NCBI RefSeq assembly: GCF_002095575.1
Contig: NZ_MLJJ01000009.1
Location: 1 to 64,000, forward strand
DNA from: Pantoea septica
GTDB lineage: Bacteria > Pseudomonadota > Gammaproteobacteria > Enterobacterales > Enterobacteriaceae
Direction: 5' to 3'
DNA length: 64,000 bases
The notes beneath the pieces are model-generated. The model had not been told where the DNA came from, did not search any database, and was given only the letters and a program-made list of their open reading frames with translations. A program made the translations under genes and the position numbers. Shown here one piece after another: positions 39,776 to 47,723 of this stretch (positions within the stretch are counted from its first letter, which is position 1; each line of letters begins with the position of its first letter).

Positions 39776-40739
39776 GGGAGCGATCCTGTTGCCAGCCCGG
39801 ATGGGCGTTAACGTTAACGGGCGTGGTGGTGAAATCCCTGATCCATTCGCCGTAGCCTGCCGCGCGAAAACCGCGGTTGCGCTGGTGATAGTCGTCGCGC
39901 CACAGCAGATAGACCCTGCGCAGACCATACCACGGCAGGCCGGGCAGGTCGTGGTGCACCGCGTGATAGTTGAGATTAAGAAACAGCAGCCGCCACGCCC
40001 AGCCCGCCTCGTTGTTGACCGAGCGCGCCAGCGGATCGGCATCGGCGCGGTGCTCATAGAAAGAGCGCACTTTGGTCAGCATCAGCGCGGGGTAGCTTAC
40101 CGCCAGAACAAACCAGAGCGGCGAAAATCCCTGGCGCGCCATCCAGGCAAACAGCGCGGCCAGCAGCGCCAGATGCACGATCCACATGGCGATTGCGCGC
40201 CCTTCAACGCGGCAGATCGCCAACAGCAGCGACTGAAGCGTCGCGTAAATATCCAGCAGCGGCCCCAGCAGCAACCGGCCGGGAAAGGTATTGCGCAGAT
40301 GGACCGCCTGACGCTGCCAGGGCCGCAGCCGCGCCCAGTGCGCTGATGACAGGTAGTAAGTTTCGGGATCGTCGTCGGGATCGGTCAGGCTGTGGTTGCG
40401 GTGGTGCGCCAGATGCGAATCGCGGTAAAGCCCGTAGGGATACCAGACCGCCAGCGGCAGCGTGCCGAACAGCTGGTTCAGGCGCGGAAAGCGCGTCGGA
40501 TGGCCGTGGATCAGCTCATGCTGCAGCGACAGGTACCAGCTGGTAAACAGGATCAGCAAACCCGTGGCGGGCCACAGGCCAAGCGTCTGCCAGTGCGCCA
40601 GCGTAGCGAACCAGCCGCTGTAGATCGTCGCCATCAGCAGCCAGGTGGGCAGCTCGCTGCGCCAGAGCCAGCTTTGCTTCCACTGCCGGATTTGCGCGCG
40701 CTGCTGCGCGTTAAGATAGTCGGATGAGCCTCTTGTCAT
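39681..40739 (-). CDS. Membrane fatty-acid desaturase
   Basis: 352 residues. The three histidine boxes that bind the di-iron centre are present: HELIHGH (about 74-80), HLAHHRNH (about 110-117) and HAVHHD (about 257-262). Four or so hydrophobic helices lie around them (WLLMATIYSGWFATLAHW, LLILFTSWYLSL, WIVHLALLAALFAWM, LWFVLAVSYPALML). Such enzymes introduce a double bond or hydroxylate lipids at the inner membrane with oxygen. The last 31 residues (after about TTPVNVNAHPGWQQD) run into the next gene's frame and look unlike family tails, so a 3' boundary problem or true overlap exists. Confidence 0.85.
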   Translation of the reverse strand: MTRGSSDYLNAQQRAQIRQWKQSWLWRSELPTWLLMATIYSGWFATLAHWQTLGLWPATGLLILFTSWYLSLQHELIHGHPTRFPRLNQLFGTLPLAVWYPYGLYRDSHLAHHRNHSLTDPDDDPETYYLSSAHWARLRPWQRQAVHLRNTFPGRLLLGPLLDIYATLQSLLLAICRVEGRAIAMWIVHLALLAALFAWMARQGFSPLWFVLAVSYPALMLTKVRSFYEHRADADPLARSVNNEAGWAWRLLFLNLNYHAVHHDLPGLPWYGLRRVYLLWRDDYHQRNRGFRAAGYGEWIRDFTTTPVNVNAHPGWQQDRSHETAFASDVRHPPSAHPGADRQAGAAVTGGC

Positions 40740-40949
40740 AGCAACCTGCCGAAGGTGACCACATTCAGCACAACATGCGTGAAGGCGGACAAAAAGAGAA
40801 AGATCCTGAGTGACTTACTTATGTCGAAAAACTTGATGATGCGGTTGAAAACTATTGGCTATCAGTGCGGACGCGGCTGACGTAACCTTTGCCCATCGAA
40901 TCTTATCTCTCACGCAGGGGCGAAACCTGCCCGCGAAAGGAACTGAATT

Positions 40950-41972
40950 ATGAAAAATATTGGCTTCTTATCCTTCGGTCACTGGACGCCCTCTTCACAG
41001 TCCGCCACCCGCTCTGCGCAGGACGTGCTGCTGCAGTCCATCGATCTGGCGGTCGCCGCTGAAGAGCTGGGCGCGGACGGCGCTTACTTCCGCGTGCACC
41101 ACTTCGCCCGTCAGCTCAGCTCGCCGTTCCCGCTGCTGGCGGCGGTCGGCGCGCGCACCAGCAAAATCGAAATCGGCACCGGCGTTATCGATATGCGTTA
41201 CGAAAACCCGCTCTATATGGCGGAAGACGCCGGCGCGGCGGACCTGATCGCCAACGGCCGTCTGCAGCTCGGCATTAGCCGCGGCTCGCCGGAGCAGGTA
41301 GTGGAAGGCTATCGCTACTTCGGCTATGCGCCGCAGGAGGGCGAAACCGACGCCGATATGGGCCGTCGCCATACGGAAGCGTTCTTAGAGGTGCTGCGCG
41401 GCGAAGGTTTCGCCAAACCGAATCCGCAGCCGATGTTCCCGAACCCGCCGGGCCTGTTGCGCCTTGAGCCTTTTTCAGAAGGGCTGCGTGAGCGCATCTG
41501 GTGGGGTTCCGGCTCCAACGCCACCGCCGAGTGGGCGGCGAAAATGGGCATGAACCTGCAAAGCTCCACCCTGAAGGATGACGAAACCGGCGAGCCGTTC
41601 CACGTCCAGCAGGCGAAGCAGATCCGCGCCTACCGCGAAGCCTGGAAAGCGGCGGGGCACAAGCGCGAGCCGCGCGTGTCGGTCAGCCGCAGCATCTTTG
41701 CGCTGGTGAACGATATGGACCGCGCTTACTTCGGCCGCAGCGGCCAGGATCAGGATTCCGTCGGCTTCCTCGATGAGAAAACGCGCGCCATTTTCGGCCG
41801 CAGCTACGCGGCGGAGCCGGAAGCGCTGATCAAGCAGCTGGCGCAGGATGAAGCGATTGCCGAAGCGGACACGCTGCTGCTGACGGTGCCGAACCAGCTC
41901 GGCGTCGAATATAACGCGCACGTGATTGAAGCGATTCTGAAATATGTCGCGCCGGAATTAGGCTGGCGCTAA
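40950..41972 (+). CDS. LLM-class flavin-dependent (luciferase-like) monooxygenase
   Basis: 340 residues of the bacterial luciferase-like family. Typical segments are AVAAEELGADGAYFRVHHFARQLSSPFPLLAAVGARTSKIEIGTGVIDMRYENPLYMAEDAGAADLIANGRLQLGISRGSPEQV and the later LRERIWWGSGSNATAEWAAKMGMNLQSS. The enzyme uses reduced FMN and oxygen; the substrate cannot be told. It is transcribed alone, with AAAGGA before the ATG, a small GCAGG/CCTGC hairpin just upstream of that site (40914-40930) and a strong terminator after it. Confidence 0.88.
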   Translation: MKNIGFLSFGHWTPSSQSATRSAQDVLLQSIDLAVAAEELGADGAYFRVHHFARQLSSPFPLLAAVGARTSKIEIGTGVIDMRYENPLYMAEDAGAADLIANGRLQLGISRGSPEQVVEGYRYFGYAPQEGETDADMGRRHTEAFLEVLRGEGFAKPNPQPMFPNPPGLLRLEPFSEGLRERIWWGSGSNATAEWAAKMGMNLQSSTLKDDETGEPFHVQQAKQIRAYREAWKAAGHKREPRVSVSRSIFALVNDMDRAYFGRSGQDQDSVGFLDEKTRAIFGRSYAAEPEALIKQLAQDEAIAEADTLLLTVPNQLGVEYNAHVIEAILKYVAPELGWR

Positions 41973-41977
41973 GCGTG

Positions 41978-42006
41978 AAAACGGCGGCCGAGGCCGCCGT
42001 TTTTTT
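41978..42006 (+). terminator. Terminator of the flavin monooxygenase gene
   Basis: AAAACGGCGGC pairs with GCCGCCGTTTT around a CGAG tetraloop, followed by T residues. The A-rich left flank would also serve the convergent MFS gene. Confidence 0.92.
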
Positions 42007-42013
42007 GCATGGA

Positions 42014-43210
42014 TCAACTCGCCTGTTGCGCTTTTTCCAGCTTGCGGCTGCCCGCCGCCCCGGCGCAGAACAGGGCTATCACCACCAGCGCCAGCACCGG
42101 CAGCATCGCCATGCGCAGCCCGGCGTGCTCGCCGATAAAGCCGAGTCCCGGCGGTCCCACCAGAAAGGCAAGATAGCCGAGTGTCGCCGCGATGGTGACG
42201 CGAATCGCGCTGTTGTTGCCGTCGCCTGCCGCGGAGACCGTAAGCGGAAAACCGAGCGCCGCGCCGATGCCCCAGAACAGCACCGCGGCCGCAGCCAGCC
42301 ATGAATTATCGGAGAAGATCACCAGCACCAGGCCGAACGCGGCGGAGAAGGCGCTGACGCGCAGCATCCAGACGCGGCCGATGCGGTCGACCACATAGCC
42401 GCCGAGGAAACGGCCCAGCGTCATGCCCGCGGTAAAACCGGCATAGACCAGCGTGCCCTGCGTGTGGCTCAGGTTATGGCCATCAATCATCAGCAGCGGC
42501 AGCCAGTCGTTGGCGGAGCCTTCCGCCAGCGCCATCGCCAGGATCACCACGCCGAGGATCAGCAGCTGGCGATCGCGCAGCTCGTGGCGTACCTGCGCGA
42601 TAAAGCCGCCGCTGTGCGTCTGTTCGCTGCGTTCGCCGTCGCTGGTCGCCGGCAGATGGCGCAGCGCCACGGCGGCGATCAGCACATCCGCCAGCAGCAC
42701 GGCGGCAAAATGAAGGCTGGTGCTGATATCCGCGGCGGTCATCAATAGGCCCGCCAGCGCACCTGCCAGCGTACCCAGGCTGAAAAAGCCGTGAATGACG
42801 GTCATGACAGAGCGGCCCAGCGCCCGTTCGAACGCGGCGCCTTCGACGTTGATCACCACATCCATCAGCGCCGTGCCGCCGCCCAGCAGCGTCAGGCTGG
42901 CGAAGACGCCCAGCGCGCTCGCTATCGTCAGGCTGAGCGCCATCAGCACCAGTCCGATCAGCAGCAGTACCATGCCGTAGCGCATCACCCGCTGCGTGCC
43001 GAGCTGGGCGATCAGCTTGCCAGCCAGCAGCACGCCGAGCATCGACCCGCAGGAGAAGCCGAACAGAATCATGCCCATCAGTTCGGTTGAGGCGTCGAGC
43101 GTATCGCGCATAAAGGGCGTGCGGCTGACCCAGGAAGCCCAGGTGAAGCCGGGGATAAACATCAGACCGAAAATGGCCCACTTTCCGCGGGCCTGTTGTT
43201 GAGGCGTCAT
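42014..43210 (-). CDS. MFS transporter, YbjJ-like
   Basis: 398 residues from ATG at 43210 (AGGAG upstream), with twelve predicted membrane segments. Distinct features shared with Escherichia YbjJ are GFTWASWVSRTPFMRDTL, VINVEGAAFERALGRSVMTVIHGFFSLGTLAGALAG, LAMALAEGSANDWLPLLMIDGH, YAGFTAGMTLGRFLGGYVVDRIGR and TIAATLGYLAFLVGPPGLGFIGEHAGLR. The substrate is unknown. It is preceded by a TetR-type regulator on the same strand; in Escherichia, ybjJ also pairs with a TetR gene (ybjK/rcdA), though divergently. Confidence 0.87.
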   Translation of the reverse strand: MTPQQQARGKWAIFGLMFIPGFTWASWVSRTPFMRDTLDASTELMGMILFGFSCGSMLGVLLAGKLIAQLGTQRVMRYGMVLLLIGLVLMALSLTIASALGVFASLTLLGGGTALMDVVINVEGAAFERALGRSVMTVIHGFFSLGTLAGALAGLLMTAADISTSLHFAAVLLADVLIAAVALRHLPATSDGERSEQTHSGGFIAQVRHELRDRQLLILGVVILAMALAEGSANDWLPLLMIDGHNLSHTQGTLVYAGFTAGMTLGRFLGGYVVDRIGRVWMLRVSAFSAAFGLVLVIFSDNSWLAAAAVLFWGIGAALGFPLTVSAAGDGNNSAIRVTIAATLGYLAFLVGPPGLGFIGEHAGLRMAMLPVLALVVIALFCAGAAGSRKLEKAQQAS

Positions 43211-43225
43211 CACGACTCCTGTTTG

Positions 43226-43241
43226 TCGTACGGATGTACGA
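43226..43241. promoter_or_regulatory. Candidate TetR operator before the YbjJ-like gene
   Basis: TCGTAC-ggat-GTACGA is a perfect inverted repeat 15 bp upstream of the MFS start codon, between the TetR gene and the exporter. Its position fits repression of the exporter by the neighbouring regulator. Confidence 0.6.
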
Positions 43242-43286
43242 GAGGATAATACAAAAATGGCGCGGCGCGAGCGAAGAGGCGAAATA

Positions 43287-43829
43287 TTATTCCTGAATCG
43301 GGTCAGCTATTTTTCGCACCGCCCGCAAAATAGCGTCGCGGCTCATCGGCGCGTCGTTTAGCAGGTTATGGATGGTTAAACCTTCAATCAGCGCATCCAG
43401 CGCGCAGGCGGTCTCCATGGGAAAGCAGAGGTGCAGCGACGCCCGGCTGCGCGACATCCACAGCTGTAGCAGCTGGCGAAACGCCTCTTTGCGCGCCGCC
43501 AGCGAGTAAAGCTCGAAACTCAGGATCAGATGACGCTGGCTGGCCCAGACGTCGCCGCAGATCAAATCCACCACCGCTTCGCAGGCGTCCGCGCATTCGG
43601 TCGCGCTCTGCATGCGCTGGCGGAACGCCTGGGAGATGGTATCAACCATATAGCTGAAGGCGCCCATCAGCAGCAGATCGGTTTGCGGAAAATGATAGGT
43701 GAGGGTGCCGGGCGAGAGACCCGCCTGATCGGCCACCCGGCGATAGGTGGTGCCGCGCACGCCTTCGTTGATGATCACCGTCAGCGTCGCGTCCAGAATG
43801 TCGGTTTTAATATCCCGTGTAACGGTCAT
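43287..43829 (-). CDS. TetR-family regulator, RcdA/YbjK-like
   Basis: 180 residues from ATG at 43829. The N-terminal HTH is IKTDILDATLTVIINEGVRGTTYRRVADQAGLSPGTLTYHFPQTDLLLMGAF (about 7-58). The C-terminal ligand domain includes FELYSLAARKEAFRQLLQLWMSRSRASLHLCF and ALDALIEGLTIHNL, which resembles Escherichia RcdA (YbjK). It lies 77 bp upstream of the YbjJ-like exporter on the same strand, with a palindrome in the gap, so it probably represses that exporter. Confidence 0.87.
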   Translation of the reverse strand: MTVTRDIKTDILDATLTVIINEGVRGTTYRRVADQAGLSPGTLTYHFPQTDLLLMGAFSYMVDTISQAFRQRMQSATECADACEAVVDLICGDVWASQRHLILSFELYSLAARKEAFRQLLQLWMSRSRASLHLCFPMETACALDALIEGLTIHNLLNDAPMSRDAILRAVRKIADPIQE

Positions 43830-44028
43830 CAACTGCTCTCATTTCTCTGACGTAAACAGGGTAAGGATAACCGCTCGGCGGCGACAAAGCATGCGGCGCG
43901 GGCGAGGGGGCTGGGCAGCGCGCGCCACTCCGGTTATGATTTCGCCCTACACGACATCGACGGCAGCCAGCGGCAGGGAGGCACTATCAGCAGCATAAGG
44001 ATCAGGCTCGGCAGCAGGGAGCGCAGCC

Positions 44029-45240
44029 GTGAAGAGTAACACTCCGCGTCACGCCTTTCACTACGCGCCGTTCCGCCATCTCTTTTTCGCCCGCACGCTG
44101 ACGGTGCTGGGCAACAGCGTCGCGCCGGTGGCGCTCGCCTTTGCGGTGCTCGATATGGGCGGTTCCGCCGCCGACCTCGGCGTGGTGGTCGCCGCGCGCT
44201 CGCTGTTCAACGTCCTCTTTCTGCTGTTTGGCGGCGTGCTGGCGGATCGCTACTCGCGCAATCGGGTGCTGCTGCTCTCGTCGCTTGTCGCCGCGCTCTC
44301 TCAGGGCGGCGTGGCCTGGCTGGTGCTTGAGCAGACCGCGACCCTGATCGCCCTGGCGGTGCTGAGCGCCGTCAACGGCGCGGCCTCCGGCATCGCGCTG
44401 CCCGCCTCATCGGCGCTGGTGCCGCAAACCGTGCCGGCGCCAAAGCTGCGCCAGGCGAACGCCTTTATTCAGTCGGGGGTTTATGGCGGCACCATCATCG
44501 GCGCGTCGCTGGGCGGCATGCTTACCAGCACGCTGGGCGCTGGCTGGGGGCTGGCGGTAGATGCGCTGGGCTTCGCGCTGGCCGCGCCCCTCTATTACGC
44601 GGTGCGCACCGGCGCGCAGGCGGCGGCATCCGCCGCGACGCTCTGGCAGGATCTGCGAGACGGCTGGCGGGAATTTACCGCCCGCAGCTGGGTCTGGGCG
44701 GTGGTGGCGCAGTTCGCCGTGGTTAACGCCGCCTTTACCGGCATGGTGATGGTGCTTGGCCCGGTTATCGCCGACGGCGCCTTTGGCCGCGCCCGCTGGG
44801 GCGTGATGATCGCGGCGCAAAGCGTCGGGCTGATTATCGGCTCCGGCATCGCGCTGCGCTGGCGTCCACGCCGCGCCATGTTCACCGGCGTGATGCTGGT
44901 GGCGCTCTGCGCCTTTCCCATGCTGCTGCTGGCCGGCGGCGCGCCGGCCGGCTGGCTGATGGCCGCGTTCTGCATTGCCGGAATGGGATTCGGCCAGTTT
45001 GGCGTCATCTGGGCGCAGGCGCTGCAAACCCATATTCCGCGCGACCGGCTGGCGCGGGTTTACGCTTACGACGCGATGGGATCTTTTATCACGATCCCGC
45101 TGGGCGAGCTGGCCGCCGGGCCGCTGGCGATGCGCTTCGGCAACCAGACGGTGCTGATGAGCTGCGCGGCGGCGGTGCTGGCGGCGACGCTGGCGGCCTG
45201 TCTGGTGCCGTCGATCAGAAAGCTGCGCCAGGCTGAGTAG
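44029..45240 (+). CDS. MFS exporter of the EntS/MFS-3 type
   Basis: 403 residues from a GTG start, about ten to twelve membrane segments. Typical lines are FRHLFFARTLTVLGNSVAPVALAFAVLDMGGSAADLGVVVAARSLFNVLFLLFGGVLADRYSRNRVLLLSS, ALPASSALVPQTVPAPKLRQANAFIQSGVYGGTIIGASLGG and the later FGQFGVIWAQALQTHIPRDRLARVYAYDAMGSF. This subgroup contains the enterobactin exporter EntS and macrolide exporters. No siderophore genes are near, so the substrate is open. The gene is divergent from the TetR regulator, which could also control it. Confidence 0.85.
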   Translation: MKSNTPRHAFHYAPFRHLFFARTLTVLGNSVAPVALAFAVLDMGGSAADLGVVVAARSLFNVLFLLFGGVLADRYSRNRVLLLSSLVAALSQGGVAWLVLEQTATLIALAVLSAVNGAASGIALPASSALVPQTVPAPKLRQANAFIQSGVYGGTIIGASLGGMLTSTLGAGWGLAVDALGFALAAPLYYAVRTGAQAAASAATLWQDLRDGWREFTARSWVWAVVAQFAVVNAAFTGMVMVLGPVIADGAFGRARWGVMIAAQSVGLIIGSGIALRWRPRRAMFTGVMLVALCAFPMLLLAGGAPAGWLMAAFCIAGMGFGQFGVIWAQALQTHIPRDRLARVYAYDAMGSFITIPLGELAAGPLAMRFGNQTVLMSCAAAVLAATLAACLVPSIRKLRQAE

Positions 45241-45267
45241 CGAGGTGGGCAGTCGGGACGATAAATG

Positions 45268-45301
45268 CAAAAAGCCCGCTCAGGTTTCCCTGAGCGGGCT
45301 T
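45268..45301 (-). terminator. Terminator of the first tRNA-Asn gene
   Basis: AGCCCGCTCAGG (45273-45284), loop TTTC and CCTGAGCGGGCT (45289-45300), with A residues on the plus strand at 45269-45272 giving a T tail on the minus strand. The same 12-bp stem and loop recur after the second tRNA-Asn at 53161-53188. Confidence 0.9.
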
Positions 45302-45310
45302 CTCTAAATA

Positions 45311-45386
45311 TGGCTCCTCTGACTGGACTCGAACCAGTGACATACGGATTAACAGTCCGCCGTTCTACCGACTGAACTACAGAGGA
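45311..45386 (-). tRNA. tRNA-Asn (anticodon GTT)
   Basis: Read on the minus strand, TCCTCTG begins the acceptor stem, the D-arm contains AGTTCAGTCGGTAGAAC, the anticodon stem-loop is CGGACTGTTAATCCG with anticodon GTT, the T-arm contains GGTTCGAGTCC, and CAGAGGA-G-CCA ends the molecule with an encoded CCA. Length is 76 nt. The sequence is identical to the copy at 53198-53273. A GAACGGGGCG-ATATTA promoter-side sequence is shared with that copy as well. Confidence 0.98.
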
Positions 45387-45543
45387 ATCGCTTGAACGGG
45401 GCGCATATTATCGACCCGCACCGGCCATGTCAAAGCCCTTTTTCACAAAAACGTTCAACTGCTGAAATAAACGCCAGAGGGCGATGCGGCGGTAAAAATG
45501 CGTACACCCGACAAATGAAAAATATCTTTCCTGGAGATTAGAA

Positions 45544-45699
45544 ATGAAAAAAAAAGCCTGCCATGGCGCGGACGGCGGGCGGCATAGATATCCCGCCACC
45601 CCCCTTAAGGCAAAGATTTCAAAGCGGCTCACACTTCTCATCTCTTCCGTTTGCCTGAGTTTATTTCGAAACGTATATTCCGTAAAAATTAATTTATGA
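45544..45699 (+). CDS. Possible 51-residue small ORF upstream of the Gfo/Idh/MocA gene
   Basis: ATG at 45544 has GGAG 8 bases upstream and opens 51 codons ending at TGA 45697-45699, 16 bp before the next gene. The product is basic at both ends (MKKKACHGADGGRHRY, KAKISKR) with a hydrophobic stretch LTLLISSVCLSLF near 29-41, so it could be a small membrane or leader peptide. I do not recognise it. The rest of the 329-bp stretch 45387-45715 holds only the tRNA promoter and AT-rich promoter-like DNA. Confidence 0.3.
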   Translation: MKKKACHGADGGRHRYPATPLKAKISKRLTLLISSVCLSLFRNVYSVKINL

Positions 45700-45715
45700 A
45701 ACAAGAGGGCAGTCG

Positions 45716-46837
45716 ATGAACAAAGTCAGGATCGGCATGATCGGCAGCGGCTATATCGGACGCTGCCACGCTATCGCCTACGCGCAGGCGCCGACGGTTT
45801 TTCCGCTAAAGGGCGAAATCGTGCGGGAGATGCTGGCAGAGGTCAATCCTGCGCTGGCGGAGAAGCAGGCGGCCGCCTTTGGCTTTGCGCGTTCGACCGG
45901 CGACTGGCGCGAGCTGGTGCGCGATCCTGCGATTGACGTGGTGGATATCTGCGCGCCCAACTTCCTGCATAAAGAGATGGCGCTGGAGGCGATTCGCCAC
46001 GGCAAGCACGTCTATTCGGAAAAGCCGCTGTCGCTCTCGGTGGCCGATGCGGAAGAGATGGTGCAGGCGGCCCAGGCCGCTGGGGTGAAAACCCTGGTGG
46101 GCTTTAACTATATGAAGAACCCCACCAGCCAACTGGCAAAAGAGATTATCGCCCGCGGCGAGATCGGCGAAGTGGTGCATTTTTACGGCACCCACAATGA
46201 AGATTATCTGGCGAAGCCGGAGACGCCGCTCGACTGGCACTGCCAGAAAGCGCTGGCGGGCCTCGGCGCGCTGGGCGATCTGGCGGCGCATATCGTTAAT
46301 ATGGCGCACTATCTGGTGGGCGACATCGAAGAGGTGAGCGGCGACATGATGACGGTGATCAAAACGCGTCCCGACGCCAAAGATCCCAGCCGCCAGCTGC
46401 CGGTGGAGAATGAAGATCAGGCGAGTGCGCTGCTGCGCTTTCGCAGCGGCGCGCACGGCGTGATTGAAACCTCCCGCATCGCCTGCGGCAGCAAAATGGG
46501 GCTGACCTATGTCGTCACCGGCACCAAAGGCACGCTGCGCTACAGCCAGGAGCGCATGGCGGAGCTGGAGCTTTATCTGCACGACGAACCGGCAGGACGT
46601 CAGGGATTTAAAACCATCCTGACCGGTCCGGCGCATCCCGATTACGCCAACTTCTGCGTCTCGGCCGGGCACGGCATCGGTTTTAACGATCAAAAAACGG
46701 TGGAAATTCGCGACCTGGTTAACGGCATCGCGGCGGGCGATCGCCTGTGGCCCGATTTTGCCGAGGGGTTGCAGGTGCAGAAGGTGCTGGAGGCGATTGC
46801 GATTTCCGCCGCCGAGCGGCGCTGGCAGGCGGTTTAG
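45716..46837 (+). CDS. Gfo/Idh/MocA-family NAD(P)-dependent sugar-type dehydrogenase
   Basis: 373 residues. The Rossmann loop is VRIGMIGSGYIGRCHAIAYAQ, the family motif is HVYSEKPLSLSVADAEEM with the catalytic-site lysine of EKP, and the C-terminal domain includes GALGDLAAHIVNMAHYLVG with the conserved aspartate-histidine pair. Members oxidise or epimerise sugars and inositols. Neighbours (GT8, aldonolactone oxidase, and an RbsB-type sugar importer 8 kb away) fit carbohydrate metabolism, but the substrate is not deducible. Confidence 0.88.
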   Translation: MNKVRIGMIGSGYIGRCHAIAYAQAPTVFPLKGEIVREMLAEVNPALAEKQAAAFGFARSTGDWRELVRDPAIDVVDICAPNFLHKEMALEAIRHGKHVYSEKPLSLSVADAEEMVQAAQAAGVKTLVGFNYMKNPTSQLAKEIIARGEIGEVVHFYGTHNEDYLAKPETPLDWHCQKALAGLGALGDLAAHIVNMAHYLVGDIEEVSGDMMTVIKTRPDAKDPSRQLPVENEDQASALLRFRSGAHGVIETSRIACGSKMGLTYVVTGTKGTLRYSQERMAELELYLHDEPAGRQGFKTILTGPAHPDYANFCVSAGHGIGFNDQKTVEIRDLVNGIAAGDRLWPDFAEGLQVQKVLEAIAISAAERRWQAV

Positions 46838-46876
46838 CGGAGCAGCGCGGCCCGTTGGAGCCGCGCGCCCAGATGC

Positions 46877-47704
46877 TTATCCTGCGGCTTTCTCCCACCA
46901 CAGCTTATCCAGCGCATAGTAGCGATCGCGTTCGCTCTCCGGCTGCTGCAAATCGCGCTTCCACGGCTTCGCCAGAATAAAGTGCAGGTTCTTCACCTCG
47001 CTTTCTTTCCACATCCGGCTGTGCTGGAAAGGCAGGGTTTTCAGCGCGTTGTAGATATAGGATAGCGGTAGCCAGCGTCCATGGAACGCCTCGTTCAGCA
47101 GATCCTGCTCCGAGAAGGGATAAGCCTTCAAATCCACAATCCCGGCAACGCGGTCCGCCAGCTGTTCGAAGAGCGCATTGTCCGGCGTGAGCACCAGAAA
47201 ACCGCCGTTAAGATAGTTATCGAGCAGAACAGGCGCAGGCTCGCCGCGATCCTGCCAGGTATAATGACAGTTTTCCGGCTGCCAGCTGGCGGGGTAAGAG
47301 GCGATCTGGTTAGGGTTGCAGCGGCAGGCGTGACAGGCAGCCAGCAGGTTATCGCCGAGATCGAGCGTAAACAGCTCGTCCATATTTTGCAGCACCAGCA
47401 TATCGGCATCGAGGAACACCACCCGCGCGTAGTCGGTCAGCTGCCAGGCGCGCAGCTTGGTCCAGACTTCGCCGAACTGCGCCGAGGCATAGTGCTGTTC
47501 CAGCGCGCTGTTGGGGTAGATCGGCTCGACCGGCTGCACTACGCAGCCTTCTGCCTGTAACGCTTCGCAATCAGCCTGCGGGATCGCATCGGTGGTCATC
47601 ACCACCAGCGGCCAGCGCGTCCCGCTCTGTTGCAGTGAACGGTGCAGCGCCTTGACGCCCACCAGATAATCGGGCTGCGTCAGCAGCGTAACCCATGCAA
47701 ACAT
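46877..47704 (-). CDS. Family 8 (glycogenin-like) glycosyltransferase
   Basis: 275 residues from ATG at 47704, preferred because AGGGAG lies before it; the open frame extends nine codons further into the previous gene's stop. The GT8 features are TLLTQPDYLVGVKALHRSLQQSG, the KLRAWQLTDYARVVFLDADMLVLQNMDELF block with the metal-binding D-x-D (LDADML), DNYLNGGFLVLTPD and a C-terminal HFILAKPWKRD with the nucleotide-sugar-binding HF..KPW pattern. It transfers a hexose from UDP-sugar. It follows the lactone oxidase gene closely on the same strand, suggesting one operon. Confidence 0.9.
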   Translation of the reverse strand: MFAWVTLLTQPDYLVGVKALHRSLQQSGTRWPLVVMTTDAIPQADCEALQAEGCVVQPVEPIYPNSALEQHYASAQFGEVWTKLRAWQLTDYARVVFLDADMLVLQNMDELFTLDLGDNLLAACHACRCNPNQIASYPASWQPENCHYTWQDRGEPAPVLLDNYLNGGFLVLTPDNALFEQLADRVAGIVDLKAYPFSEQDLLNEAFHGRWLPLSYIYNALKTLPFQHSRMWKESEVKNLHFILAKPWKRDLQQPESERDRYYALDKLWWEKAAG

Positions 47705-47723
47705 GGTTCTCTCCCTGTAAAAG

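Noticed and set aside
45408..45704. Minus-strand frame of 98 codons between the first tRNA-Asn and the Gfo/Idh/MocA gene
   Set aside because: It ends within the tRNA promoter, has no ribosome site and no recognisable fold; the opposite-strand small ORF has a better start.
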